Made by a program: the position numbers and the translations under genes. The notes under the pieces were generated by a model. It was not told the DNA's origin. It did not search any database and saw only the letters and a program-made list of their open reading frames with translations. This document shows positions 33,998-44,100 of a stretch of 64,000 nucleotides of DNA, one piece after another (within the stretch, counting starts at the first letter, position 1; each line of letters begins with the position of its first letter). This DNA comes from Trissonchulus latispiculum. Its lineage: Eukaryota > Nematoda > Enoplea > Enoplida > Ironidae. The DNA lies in assembly GCA_030248195.1 (NCBI GenBank), contig JASAND010000660.1, positions 1-64,000 of the forward strand, given 5' to 3'.

Positions 33998-35681
33998 AAA
34001 GTTTGGAAGTGCAAGCAAAGTGGAAGAGCAGATTTATGAATTGCGGACTTTTATGCAAAATGATCCTATTCGTTTTAGAAAAGAAATATGTTCTTATGTA
34101 TTTACTAAACCTAAACAATCGCTGTAATTACTTTTTACGAAACTTTTAGAACTAAAACCTAGTACTTTTATTGAATTGATACGAGACCTGGTTTATGCAA
34201 AACTTCAGGAAGGACAAAAACATGAAACACTTTATCGAAGTAATAATGAAACAATAGTAATTCCTTTTTCTAATAAACTAATGGATTTTTTAAATTTAAG
34301 AAAAATCTTCAGTACAAATGAAGATAAATGGGTATCGTCAACAGAACGTGGTAAGAAATATGCGAATCCGATGGTATTGTACTCTTACGACGCACCGATT
34401 TCCAGTTTCATATTTAATTATGGACAAGTTATCTCAGATATAGATATTAATGAATTTCTTTCTAATTCTAACTCTTGTGAATGTGCTGACTCTGATTTAT
34501 GTGATTCTAACCATGGGCATATCATTACAGGGAATTTAGATATTATTGAAAATAAAGAGCTAAAAAGTTTATTTGAAAAAGGTCCTAAATATAGATTAGC
34601 CAAAAAGATAGATTTTGAAAGATGTTGTATTGATTTATCAAAATCGCTAAGCGATTATATAGATAGATATTGTGCTAAATATAATATTTTAAAAGAAGAA
34701 TTAAATCAATGGAAATACTCTGTTCTTAATTCTTGTAAATTAGTACTCCGAGAAAAGATGTTTAAATTAAAAAAGCGAAAACCGCATTTTTCAACTTTTT
34801 CAGATGAAATATTGTCTAATACCGCAAATCAATATCTGAAAACTTTAAAAGATAAATTTGTAATTACTGTTATTGATAAAGCGGCACAGAATTTTAGTTT
34901 TATATGTAAAACTTTTTATGTTAACCAACTTTTAAAAGAGATTGGGTATACTAGTCCGTTGCCTCATTATAGGACAAACAAAATAGATTTAACAAATGCT
35001 ATTACAAAAGAAAAACTTTTAAGCTATATTAAATGCATTGTTCACATTACAATACGTATTTTCGTGTTGGTAACTTAGTTTTTCATCAAAAAATTGGCAT
35101 CCCCATGGGAACAGATTGTGCACCTTTTATTGTAAATCTTATTCTTTTTAACTGTGAATTTAATTATATGAAAACTGTTTTATACCCAAAGATTGGAAAG
35201 CTGCAAGCTTGTTATTAAATATTTTTCGTTACATGGATGATTTAACTGTGTTCAATGATAGAAATAAATTTGAAAGCATAATTTCAGACATGTATCCGTA
35301 TCCCATTTCCTTAACTTTAGTTCGTCAAAATGATAATCCTTTTTCAGCAGAGGTTCTTGATATTAACATTGAAATTATAGATAAAAATTTATTTTTAAGC
35401 CATTTGATAAAACAGAAAAATTTAATTTTAAAACTATAAAATTTCCTCATATTAATAGTAATTTTTCTACTGTACGTGCGTATATTATCTTTAGAAATGA
35501 ATTAGACCGTCTGTGGAAATTATCCGAAAATGTTGACTTTTGGAAATATGAAGTTCATAATTTAATTCAAAAGTTATATCCTAGAGGATATTCAATTACC
35601 AAACTCAAAAATGAAATAAACAATTTTAAATCGAAAAAAGCTCAGAATACTTTTAACATACTCCATTCATTTCATATTTAA
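33998..35681 (+). pseudogene. Penelope-like retroelement, truncated RT
   Basis: Frame 34176-35078 (300 codons) is the family's N-terminal region: YSYDAPISSFIFNYG, GHIITGNLDIIENKELKSL, PKYR, and FVITVIDKAAQNFSFICK (the DKA..F.C block). The same frame is open back to about 33998 except for one stop at 34125-34127. RT blocks 1-4, including the first catalytic Asp, are missing between about 34985 and 35030. The RT resumes with KIGIPMGTDCAP (35033-35218) and the catalytic FRYMDDL (35209-35439), then a thumb region to a stop at about 35681, in shifted frames. No GIY-YIG module follows. It is dead, by internal deletion and shifts. Its AT-rich codons resemble the arm remnants. Confidence 0.88.
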
Positions 35682-35788
35682 AATGTAAACCTAAAATTAT
35701 TTTATAATACGTAACAACAGCTGTTGTAAGTTACTAAAATTATCTGTGTACTCACATTCACATCACACATGGAACAGTATATACATAT

Positions 35789-35849
35789 CCGCCCAGTTTC
35801 CCCATGCCAGGTGCGCACCTGGTGAGGCTGGGCGGTGAGACGCATGGGG
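35789..35849. other. Compact pseudoknot-capable sequence behind the Penelope-like element
   Basis: Three perfect complementarities interlock: CCGCCCAG (35789-35796) with CTGGGCGG (35828-35835); CCCCATGC (35800-35807) with GCATGGGG (35842-35849); and the hairpin CCAGGTGCGCACCTGG (35807-35822) between them. This order of strands is a nested pseudoknot like the one in HDV-type ribozymes, but the family's conserved bases (a G-starting first stem) are not evident, and no hammerhead core is present. ATGAGCACTCAT follows at about 35852. It could be a structured RNA or a DNA palindrome cluster. Confidence 0.55.
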
Positions 35850-36304
35850 CTATGAGCACTCATCTTTAGGATATATATGTACTTTAATTCCATGGCACAT
35901 ATTTGTATTTATTAAATTGTAGCACATGTATGTACCTAATTTTTGTAATGCATAATATTTAATATAGAATGCACCTAAATCTGAGTTTAATTGTTGTCTT
36001 TTTGTGTTGGTTTATAATTATACCTGGTTCAATGGTTAGCATATATATATGATTTTAGAATACACTGTGAAACTGTTGTCACTTAAGGTTAGCTTTAGTT
36101 TAACCTTTTGTTTCTCTCCATTTTTTTGCCAAATTTGGGACTGGGGGGCCAATTTGGATGATGTGGGGGGGGGGGGATAACCTCGGGGTTTTTTGTTCTT
36201 TAGATGTGGGCTTATCGTGGCCGGGGGGGGGGTTTTTTTTCCTGCGCGTGATATATAATTAATGGGCGGGGTTGGTGGTGTGCTGGTTGCGGGGGGGTGG
36301 TCTG
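35850..36304. other. Non-coding, G/T low complexity
   Basis: AT-rich to about 36120, then G-run and T-run sequence (36140-36300) similar in style to the palindrome spacer. No gene is seen. Confidence 0.5.
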
Positions 36305-36328
36305 ATATTATTATTATTATTATTATTG
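36305..36328. repeat. (ATT)n microsatellite, 3' tail of the minus-strand LINE
   Basis: Eight ATT units directly before the retrotransposon body. Read on the minus strand this is an (AAT)n tail, as found at the 3' ends of several non-LTR clades. Confidence 0.7.
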
Positions 36329-36375
36329 ATTAAACAAATAATAACAAGGTTACAGACAAGTGCAACATTTCTGCA

Positions 36376-38379
36376 CTAAACATCTACAGAAAACAATGTC
36401 TCTCGCAGTGCCCTCTTGAAAGAGGGAAGCGAAGCTGAGTTGACTATACCATTAGGTAAGGAATTCCATTCATTGATAACTCTATTATGAAACAAATTTT
36501 TGACTGAGGTCAGGTTATTTTTCGTAACTCGAATTTTAAAAGGATGACCTCTAGTATTTCGCATAGATATATTAGCTTGATACGTGAAAAGTTCGTTGAA
36601 GTCAATGGCAATAAGTCCACGTACAATCTTGTACATTAGAACTAAATCTTTATAACGTCTACGTTTTTCTAAAGTTAGAGTCCTGAGATATCGACATCTA
36701 TGGTCATAATCAAAATTTAAATTTGGAAGAATTCTTTCTGTAAAACGCCTCTGAACGCTTTCTAACAACGAAATATCTTTAACAAGGTTTGGGCTCCATA
36801 CCTCGCAAGCCGTTTCTAAGATTGGGCGTACGTAAATACTGAATAACTTAAATTTGAAGAACGGATCAGTAGAAATAAAACAATTATGTATCAAATTAGA
36901 AATATGAAAGGCTTTCTTGGCAATTTTACTACAGTGATCAGAAAATTTTAAATCATACCGAATAATAACCCCCAAATCAACTGCAGATCTAACCGATTCT
37001 ACATCAGAACCATTTATGACGTATTTGGCAATAGGATTATTAACCCCAATATGTAAAACCATACACTTATGAACCGCAATATCCAACTGCCAAATACGGA
37101 GCCACTGGTTCACTCTATCCAAATCCAATTGTAAGTTATCAGAAATTTCACCTTTTCGAACGGCCAAATATAGTTTTACATCATCAGCATAGAGAGAAAT
37201 ATTTGAGACCTGCACTACTTCTGGTAGATCATTTATGTAGTATAGAAATAAAGTAGGACCTAACACAGAACCCTGTGGAACACCGCATGTTAAGACAGTG
37301 TAAGAAGAAAACTCAGACTGTACTCTTACTCTCTGGCGTCTTCCAGTTAAGAAGGCTTTGAGCCATTTTAGTAAAGTTCCACCAATACCTAAACTCTGTA
37401 ACTTAAGCAAAAGTTTATTGTGACTAACAGAATTAAAAACCTTTTTAACATCTAGGAAAAGCACATCAACATAACGTGGGTGTTTTTGGAGAATTTTTTT
37501 TTTCCGTTATTTGAGGGTTTGAAATCAATTCGGCCTTTTGTCCCCTTTATCAATAGCAGAACTCCATCTAAAGACCGAAGTTATTAAACTTGTCAGCGTC
37601 GAATGCTTCTTTAAAAAACCATGTTGCAATGGTGAAAAAATACCTTTCTGATGACCGTACTCAATTAAAATTTCATTGATAATTATCTCCATCGGTTTTA
37701 TAGTATTGCAAACTATACTAACATCACGATAATTTTCGACGAGATTTGCAACCCCCTTTTTGAAAATTGGAGTAACGTTGGCACTTCGCCAGAGCTCAGG
37801 AATCCAACAACAATGGAAGGAGAAACCATAAAGAATTGAAAGTGGCTCGGACAACTCAAAAGCTAATTTTTTCAGGAATACTGCAGGAAAACCGTCTGGT
37901 CCGGAAACAAAATTACTAGGAAAATTATTCAAGATTTCGAATATTTTAACAGGAGAAAAATTTGGAATCCATAATTCTTGAACCGGAAAAATTTGATTCC
38001 TAAACGGACGGCTACCGTCATTAACAGAGTAAATGCTAGCAAAAAAGGAATTTAAAAGATTGGCTTTATCTTTAGGTGTGTAAGCATACAGTCCATCTGC
38101 ATTCTTAAGCACCGGCAGTGAATGACTGGATTTCAAGCAACGATTTACATAGTTAAAAAATTTTTTAGTTCCAGTAAATACAAGTAAATTTTCTTCCTTT
38201 CTTTTTAAATACTCCATTTGAAGTGAAGTGAGAATGTTTCTATAACGAATATACTGAAATCGAGACTGGAAATCCAAGTCACGAGTAAAAGATTTAAAAG
38301 CCGCGGAACAAAGATCATCCATTCTCTTGATGTAGTCGGGCCAAGACGCAGATGATCTAGTTTCCGTAGGAACATGCAA
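36376..38379 (-). pseudogene. Non-LTR retrotransposon reverse transcriptase (one frameshift)
   Basis: Frame 37525-38379 (284 codons) starts with HVPTETRSSASWPDYIKR, includes FVSGPDGFPAVFLKKLA and SANVTPIFKKG and ends inside the RT fingers. Frame 36376-37464 (362 codons) continues with LFLDVKKVFNSVSH (catalytic block A), CGVPQGSVLGP, YADDVKLY (the catalytic DD) and DLGVIIRYDLKFSDHC, then the C-terminal connection domain. A shift in the T-rich stretch near 37497 separates them. Order and motifs place it with the Jockey/CR1-like elements that carry an AP endonuclease. Its endonuclease is on the same strand just upstream, split off by a MITE. Confidence 0.92.
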
Positions 38380-38404
38380 TTCAATTAAAGAATTTAATAA
38401 ACCA

Positions 38405-38450
38405 TGTATGTATGTATTTATATATTTATTTATATATTTATTTTATTTAT
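38405..38450. repeat. TTTA/TATA-rich microsatellite
   Basis: An imperfect run of TGTA, TTTA and TATA words directly beside the retrotransposon interruption. Confidence 0.7.
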
Positions 38451-38492
38451 CAATTCCTTTAGTGATAACCTTAGTTAGGTTGGACCGTTTGA

Positions 38493-38859
38493 CTGGGCTT
38501 ATTCTACTGAGGGGGGGTGCCCCCCCCATAAACACCCTTCCCCCCAAAATCGCCCCCCCCCCCAAACATCGCCCCCCCCCCCAAAAAAAGTGGGTACCAA
38601 CTTTTGCCCTGAAAAAATCGCTCCGAAGGCCAAATTTTCAAAAATTTTCCGGCGTCGCCGGAGATTTTTAGTCGATTTTTGCCTATTTAAGCTCTAAATC
38701 CGCTTATTTTTGGCGATTGCTATAAAAATAGCGTAATTTTTAGCATGTTTTTAGAAAAATTTTGAAAAATTTTCGCCCCCCCCCCAAACATGACTCGCCC
38801 CCCGAGGGGTCCCCCCAAAGAGTCCCCCCCCCAAGAAAAAATCCCTAGAATAAGCCCAG
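38493..38859. mobile_element. MITE, CTGGGCTTATTCTA family, inside the LINE
   Basis: Ends CTGGGCTTATTCTA and CTAGAATAAGCCCAG, poly-C core and an internal TCCGGCGTCGCCGGA hairpin at about 38643. The flanking five bases (TTTGA, GTTGG) match only in part, as expected for an older insertion. It splits the endonuclease end from the RT start. Confidence 0.85.
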
Positions 38860-38866
38860 GTTGGAG

Positions 38867-39770
38867 ACGCTGAGATCTATATCTCGAGTAATCAGTATAC
38901 GCCAGTTATCAGCTTTTAGATGTTGTCTTAAGTCATTCCAGTCGGCTCGGCTGTACTGCCAAATAAATTGTTTCTTGGCGTGAGGGACTCTGACAGGTAT
39001 ATACCCTGCCTCGAACAATGACCAAAGCATGATCTGATGACCCAATCGGCGAGCCAGTATCAACAAATGAAAAATCCTCTTGGCTATCTGTTAGGAAGAG
39101 GTCGAGCACAGATGTTCGGCAGGTGTCCTGATACCTGTACGTTCGTGTAGGATGCTCCACTATCTGAGTGAGCCCTCTCAACAGAAAAGAGGTTGGCAAC
39201 GGCTCCGGCTGCATTGTCCTCGCATGTACCTCCCAGCCACCTGTGGTTGTGGCACCTCAGGTCTCCAGGGATGACGGAATGTGCTGTAGGGTAAACAGAG
39301 CCAAATTCGGACATATCCAACGATAGGGTTCCAAACACTTCGGTGTTATTAGTGGGTGGCCTGTAGTAGTGACATATAAGGAACGTCTCATCGGCCTGTC
39401 GCAATCGAAACCACGTGTATTCGAGATCATCATTTGCACGGATGACAGAGAGTCCTAGGTGTGGACGAAAATACACCATATTCCCGCCACCTCTGCGAGA
39501 TCGATCTTGACGGTACAAATCGTATCCTTCCATTGCGTATGGACCCATTGCTGGAGTACTTCTAGAGTCGATTAGGGATTCATTAAGGAATATTATGTCC
39601 GGCGTTGCTTCTGCATTTGAGATTCTAATCTGCAAGTCGGCGAAGTTGGGATGTATATACGCCACGAATATTTGTTTGCCAAATGATCAGACCGTCATCA
39701 TCAGACGGACCACCCCATCTCTGGTTTACTGATCCATCGTCATTAGTTAGCGGCTGACTATACATCCGGC
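38867..39770 (-). pseudogene. Non-LTR retrotransposon AP-type endonuclease domain (broken)
   Basis: The reading passes through three frames: IIWQTNIRGVY.. (39665-39740), then PDIIFLNESLI and GYDLYRQDRSRRGGG (39084-39665; the E of NES and the RRGGG loop are conserved), VIPGDLRCHNHRWLG (the GD.N-like block), and finally GLTQIVEHPTRTYRYQD, SVLDLFLT and PIGSSDHALV (38933-39214; terminal SDH). It belongs to the RT at 36376-38379. At least two frameshifts make it inactive. The first residues run into a poly-G repeat near 39900, so the 5' end is uncertain. Confidence 0.88.
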
Positions 39771-39879
39771 CCGTTGAATGATCCTTTTGTTCTTTTCGTT
39801 TTCTGTTTGAAGGCGAGTTAGATAGCTGCGCCCCGGGGATGCCAACCCAGTGGGGCCAGGCAGGCCCGCACCCAGGATT

Positions 39880-40120
39880 TTGAAAAGGAGGGGTCCAAGG
39901 TAAAACGCAAGGGGGGTCTTCCGCCCCCCAGAAGTTGAAGAATTTTTGCATTTTTGCCCAAAAAACAGTACATTGGACGTTTATTTCTTGTAAAAAGTGA
40001 ATAATCGCGCCGAAGGCGCGAAAATTTTTTAAAAATAGCAGTTTTTGCCATAAAAATAGCAAAAATTTTCCATTTTGTCATCTCAAAAGGGGGGTCTAGA
40101 CCCCTTGAACCCCCCCCCTG
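39880..40120. repeat. Poly-G unit with perfect CGCGCCGAAGGCGCG hairpin
   Basis: GGGGGGTCTTCCGCCCCCC at about 39912 and TCGCGCCGAAGGCGCGA at 40008-40024, followed by TTTTT/AAAAATAGC words as in the palindrome units. Frames crossing it join chance peptides to the LINE. Confidence 0.65.
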
Positions 40121-40124
40121 GGTG

Positions 40125-40640
40125 CGGCCTTGGGGCCAGGGTTAGGGAAATTAGAGAAAACTGGCCAGCTGAACGGAATAGGAAGAATCCAACACGAACA
40201 GCGGTTAGCCAGACTGGGTACCGAGCTCTGTTCGCCGAAGCTCCCCATTTTTGGTGTGTGACATACCCCATGCCTGGGGGCGGCTTAGTGGCACCTCGGA
40301 ACTTGTCCACACGCCGGTGGGCCGAAAGTGACGCACCTTGAGCTTGGCTGGTTCCACTTTGCCGCCGGGAGGGTCGGTAACCGCCTCATGGAGGTCCAGT
40401 AGGCTGTACTTAGCTGGCTAATTTTTAGACAAAAATTTATGGGGGGGCTTCATGGGGAGCCCTATCGATGACGGGTGGAGCTGATGAGGCAAAATCCGGG
40501 GGGCTTATGTTTGGAAAATTTTTCGGGGTTTTGTGTAAAAACTGCTAAAAATGACTTATTTTATGTGGTTTTTAGGCTTGTGAAAATTTCATTAAAAATC
40601 CAGCGAAGCCAGAAACTTTTTTGAAAATTTAGGGCAAAAG
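40125..40640. other. Non-coding stretch right of the poly-G unit
   Basis: Moderately GC-rich sequence without a supported gene. The 88-codon frame at 40075-40341 has no recognisable similarity and starts inside the repeat. Confidence 0.4.
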
Positions 40641-40644
40641 TTAT

Positions 40645-40935
40645 TAGAGATGCACCGGGGCTGCCACTACCGGGATAGGGCCCGGGGCCCGGAAATTGGG
40701 GGTCCAAATCGAAAATTTTCAAAAATTTTCTGGAAAATTTAAAATTTACAATAATTTTGATATACAAACGTTACTATCGTTGTTTTCAATCATATCGGCG
40801 GGAAAACAAACGATTTGTAACACTTTTTGACTTTCGAAAATTCAAACTTTTGGTCAAAACATGTCAAAAATTTACCAAAATTTTGCTAATTTTTGGCCCC
40901 GGTCGGTACCGGGGCCAGGCCCCGGTGCATCCCTA
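40645..40935. mobile_element. hAT-type MITE upstream of RPL13
   Basis: TAGAGATGCACCGGGGC at 40645 and GCCCCGGTGCATCCCTA ending at 40935; TAGGGATGCACCG-type ends are common among hAT elements. The neighbouring eight bases, AAAGTTAT and AAAATCAT, agree in six positions, as for an aged 8-bp duplication. 291 bp, non-coding. Confidence 0.75.
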
Positions 40936-41144
40936 AAAATCATAAAATCTGGCAGTTTTTGTGGTTATGGCCGTCTCTCCTCCCCCCCCCCCCCCCCCTC
41001 CACAGGAACAGGTTAAGTTAATTCTATTACACTACATCACCAGAGGTGTTGTCTTCATCTTCACTAATTTCTACACCTACCCACTGGCCCAGTACATGGT
41101 ACTTGTTGCATGCCACTATAGAAACGCTATTTCTTCTGTTTCAG

Positions 41145-44100
41145 CTTCATTACATGCGTGTACTCAATTTTCCAAGAATGACAGCGAGTTTTGCGATACC
41201 ATGATTCCAAACGGCTACTTCCAATAAGGATTTGGCAAAAGACGTGTAAACCTATTGGGAGCAGCGATGCGTTGCCAAACGGCGTCGAACTGGAATCCAA
41301 AAGCACTAATTGCTCCACGACCCGTCCTGGGCTTTTGCGCTCCAATCGTGCGCCGTCCAACAACCCGGAAAATATAACACAAAAGTTCGTGCCGGCCGTG
41401 GCTTCACTTTGGAGGAATTAAAGGTGCGTATATTATTACGGGCAGATGAATGGACACTTTTGAAAGTGTCCGGGCCATTGATAAATAATTCAGATGTGGT
41501 TTCAGATACATAAAATAACATAAAATACGATGAATAAATGAAAACATATATATACATATATATATATAAGTTCTTAAGGTACATACATACGTATATATAT
41601 ATATATATATATATATGTATTTTGTATGTCCGGACAGGTGAGTAAATTATCCTTGTCCAAAGCAAGATTTTATGCGGATAGTGATATAACTTCTGAACTG
41701 GTTGTACAAAATTTTGTTTGGATGCATCAGTGTATCCAAAAGTTTGGATTTCACCCAAATTTTTGTTGCAGCAACACAAATTTTGTAGAACAACAATGGG
41801 ATAAAAATGTGTAGGTCCTTGAACAAATTTCGAACAGCAACAGCAAGTAGTATATATATACGGTACATTTGGTTGAGTTGTTTATGACCAACCTTTACGG
41901 GTCAGTTTCCTGGCTAACACTTTGCACCTTCGGGTGATGATTATCACATTGTGATTTCTAATGCAGCAAACAACAACAACAACATAAAAATGTATATAAA
42001 TTCGGTATAAGTGATCACAGTTTTATATTTACGCCCATTTTTGGTTTAGACTTTAGTCATTTACGTTGTATATTTGTATTCCGTGTTTTGGTGATTTCTT
42101 GTTTTGTTTTTTGCTTGTATTATACTACGAAGAATACGTTTGCGTTATATATATATATTATGCATATCAGGGTTTTTTTTTGAAAATCGGACCTGCGTAA
42201 ATTTTGCGTATTTTTGTTTTCGAGTGCGTATTTTTATTTTCGACTGCGTAAAATTACAAAAATCGCTTCTCAACGTTATAAACGCATTTAGCGTCGAATT
42301 AATTCGTTTTTAAGAGTTTTTAAACAACCTTAAAGGTCTTAGCTCCATTTTACGTTGCGTGCCGATTGAAGTATAGTGTAAAAGTATGAATATTTGATGC
42401 GAAATAGATACGCAGGGGGTCTGGGGGGCGCAGCCCCCCAGAAGTTGAAGAAAATTTTAAATTTTTGATTAAATTTGCTCTTAAAACTTTGAATTCTTTG
42501 CCTGGAGCAATTTAATAGTAAAGTTGATTGTTGGTTAGACAAATAGAGTTTACGAATAGAACAAATAGAGTCTTAGAACAGATAAGGTTTTGATTTTTTA
42601 TGTCAAATCAAAATAGAAACAAAAACAACGCATGTAGTATATATGTATACGTGTGCTTAGAAGCAACTGCAGACGGAAGGATCAATGTAGAAGCGATGAG
42701 GTAAGTGGGGGTCTGGGGGGCGGAGCCCCCCAGAAGAAGCCAGAGCCCAAACTACTTTGAATTGTCTCAAGAAATTAATTTAGAGCACTCTGGAAATTCT
42801 TGCTACCGAATTTTTCGGCTGCGTATTTTGGTGCGTATTTTTGTTTTTGACTGCGTATTTTTAAGCTCGACTGCGTAAATACGCAGTATTTTACGCAAAA
42901 AAAAACCGTGATGCATATACGTATACGTATATATATACGTAATCTACGTACTTACATAAAAAGAGGTAAACGCGGGCCAGCAGGCGGATCCACGAAGGCT
43001 ACAAGGTGTTAATCATAGAGAAATAGTGAAAAAAGTCTGCCCGGTGGCCCTCTCTCTTGTTCGGACTAGGGCTTTTGCCTTAGTGACTGCTCTTTATTTA
43101 CTTCATTATTTTATTTATTTCTTACGTATATTTAGGCTGCCAAAATCAATCGGAGACAGGCTCGACAAATGGGTATTGCTGTTGACCATAGACGGACAAA
43201 TAAGTCATTGGAAAGTTTGCAACTCAATGTTCAACGGCTCCAGGAATATCAAAGCCGGTTGATCTTGTTCCCGAAGAAACTGAGTAAACCTCGCAAGGGC
43301 GACAGCACGGTAAGAAACAAATTTTTCCTGCTTGGACCAAGATTTTGCCTCCAAACTGGTTTGGATGTGATGTGGAGGAAGGAAGGTTGTCCACCCTTGT
43401 CAATAAGCTAACGTGTTCCAAGAACGTTATGTATATACATGTTTCATTATTATAAATATTAGTGATGGGCACAGGATATCCGGTTATTTTTTATATCCGA
43501 TTGTGTGCATTTCAGACAAAAAATTAGCAAATTTTGCCAAAAGTTTCAAAAATTTTGAAATATAGTCAGAGGGGGGGAAAACATGACGGAAAAGAAGGGG
43601 AAAAAACATGGTCGCCTACTCCCCAACCATAGCAGGTGCAGCTGCCTAGTATAGCCCATTAGAAAGAGCAAGTCTAGAAGTATACCCTACAGTACCAGAT
43701 TAGTTTCTAAGTTTGATTCTGTAAGTACAGTACTTGACCAAAGTTGACCTCCCAAAATTGGCCAAAATGCTAAGGATTTTCGAAAGTTTGCAAGTCTATA
43801 TCTAACCAACTATCAAACTTTGGCTACTATAAATGGGCATGCGGGCATAATTTGACTTGCTCTATCACATGGCAATAGTGGTTTTCCCCTGCGTACACCC
43901 AGTAAAAAAATTTGACCATGTTTTTCCCCCACATTGGGTCCACTAGAGCGGGGAAAAAAAACATGGTGACCAAATTTTAAAATTTTTGCGTATGCTTCAG
44001 GAAGGCGTAACTAATGCTTCTATAGGAAAGAGAATGCTTTAAAACCACTAAAAACCTCAAAATATGCCAACTTTAAGCATTTTTGAAGCTTCTAGCTCGA

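Noticed and set aside
35789..35849. Firm call of an HDV-like ribozyme
   Set aside because: Topology fits, but the conserved starting G, the catalytic-C context and the fourth stem are not evident. Kept as an observation only.
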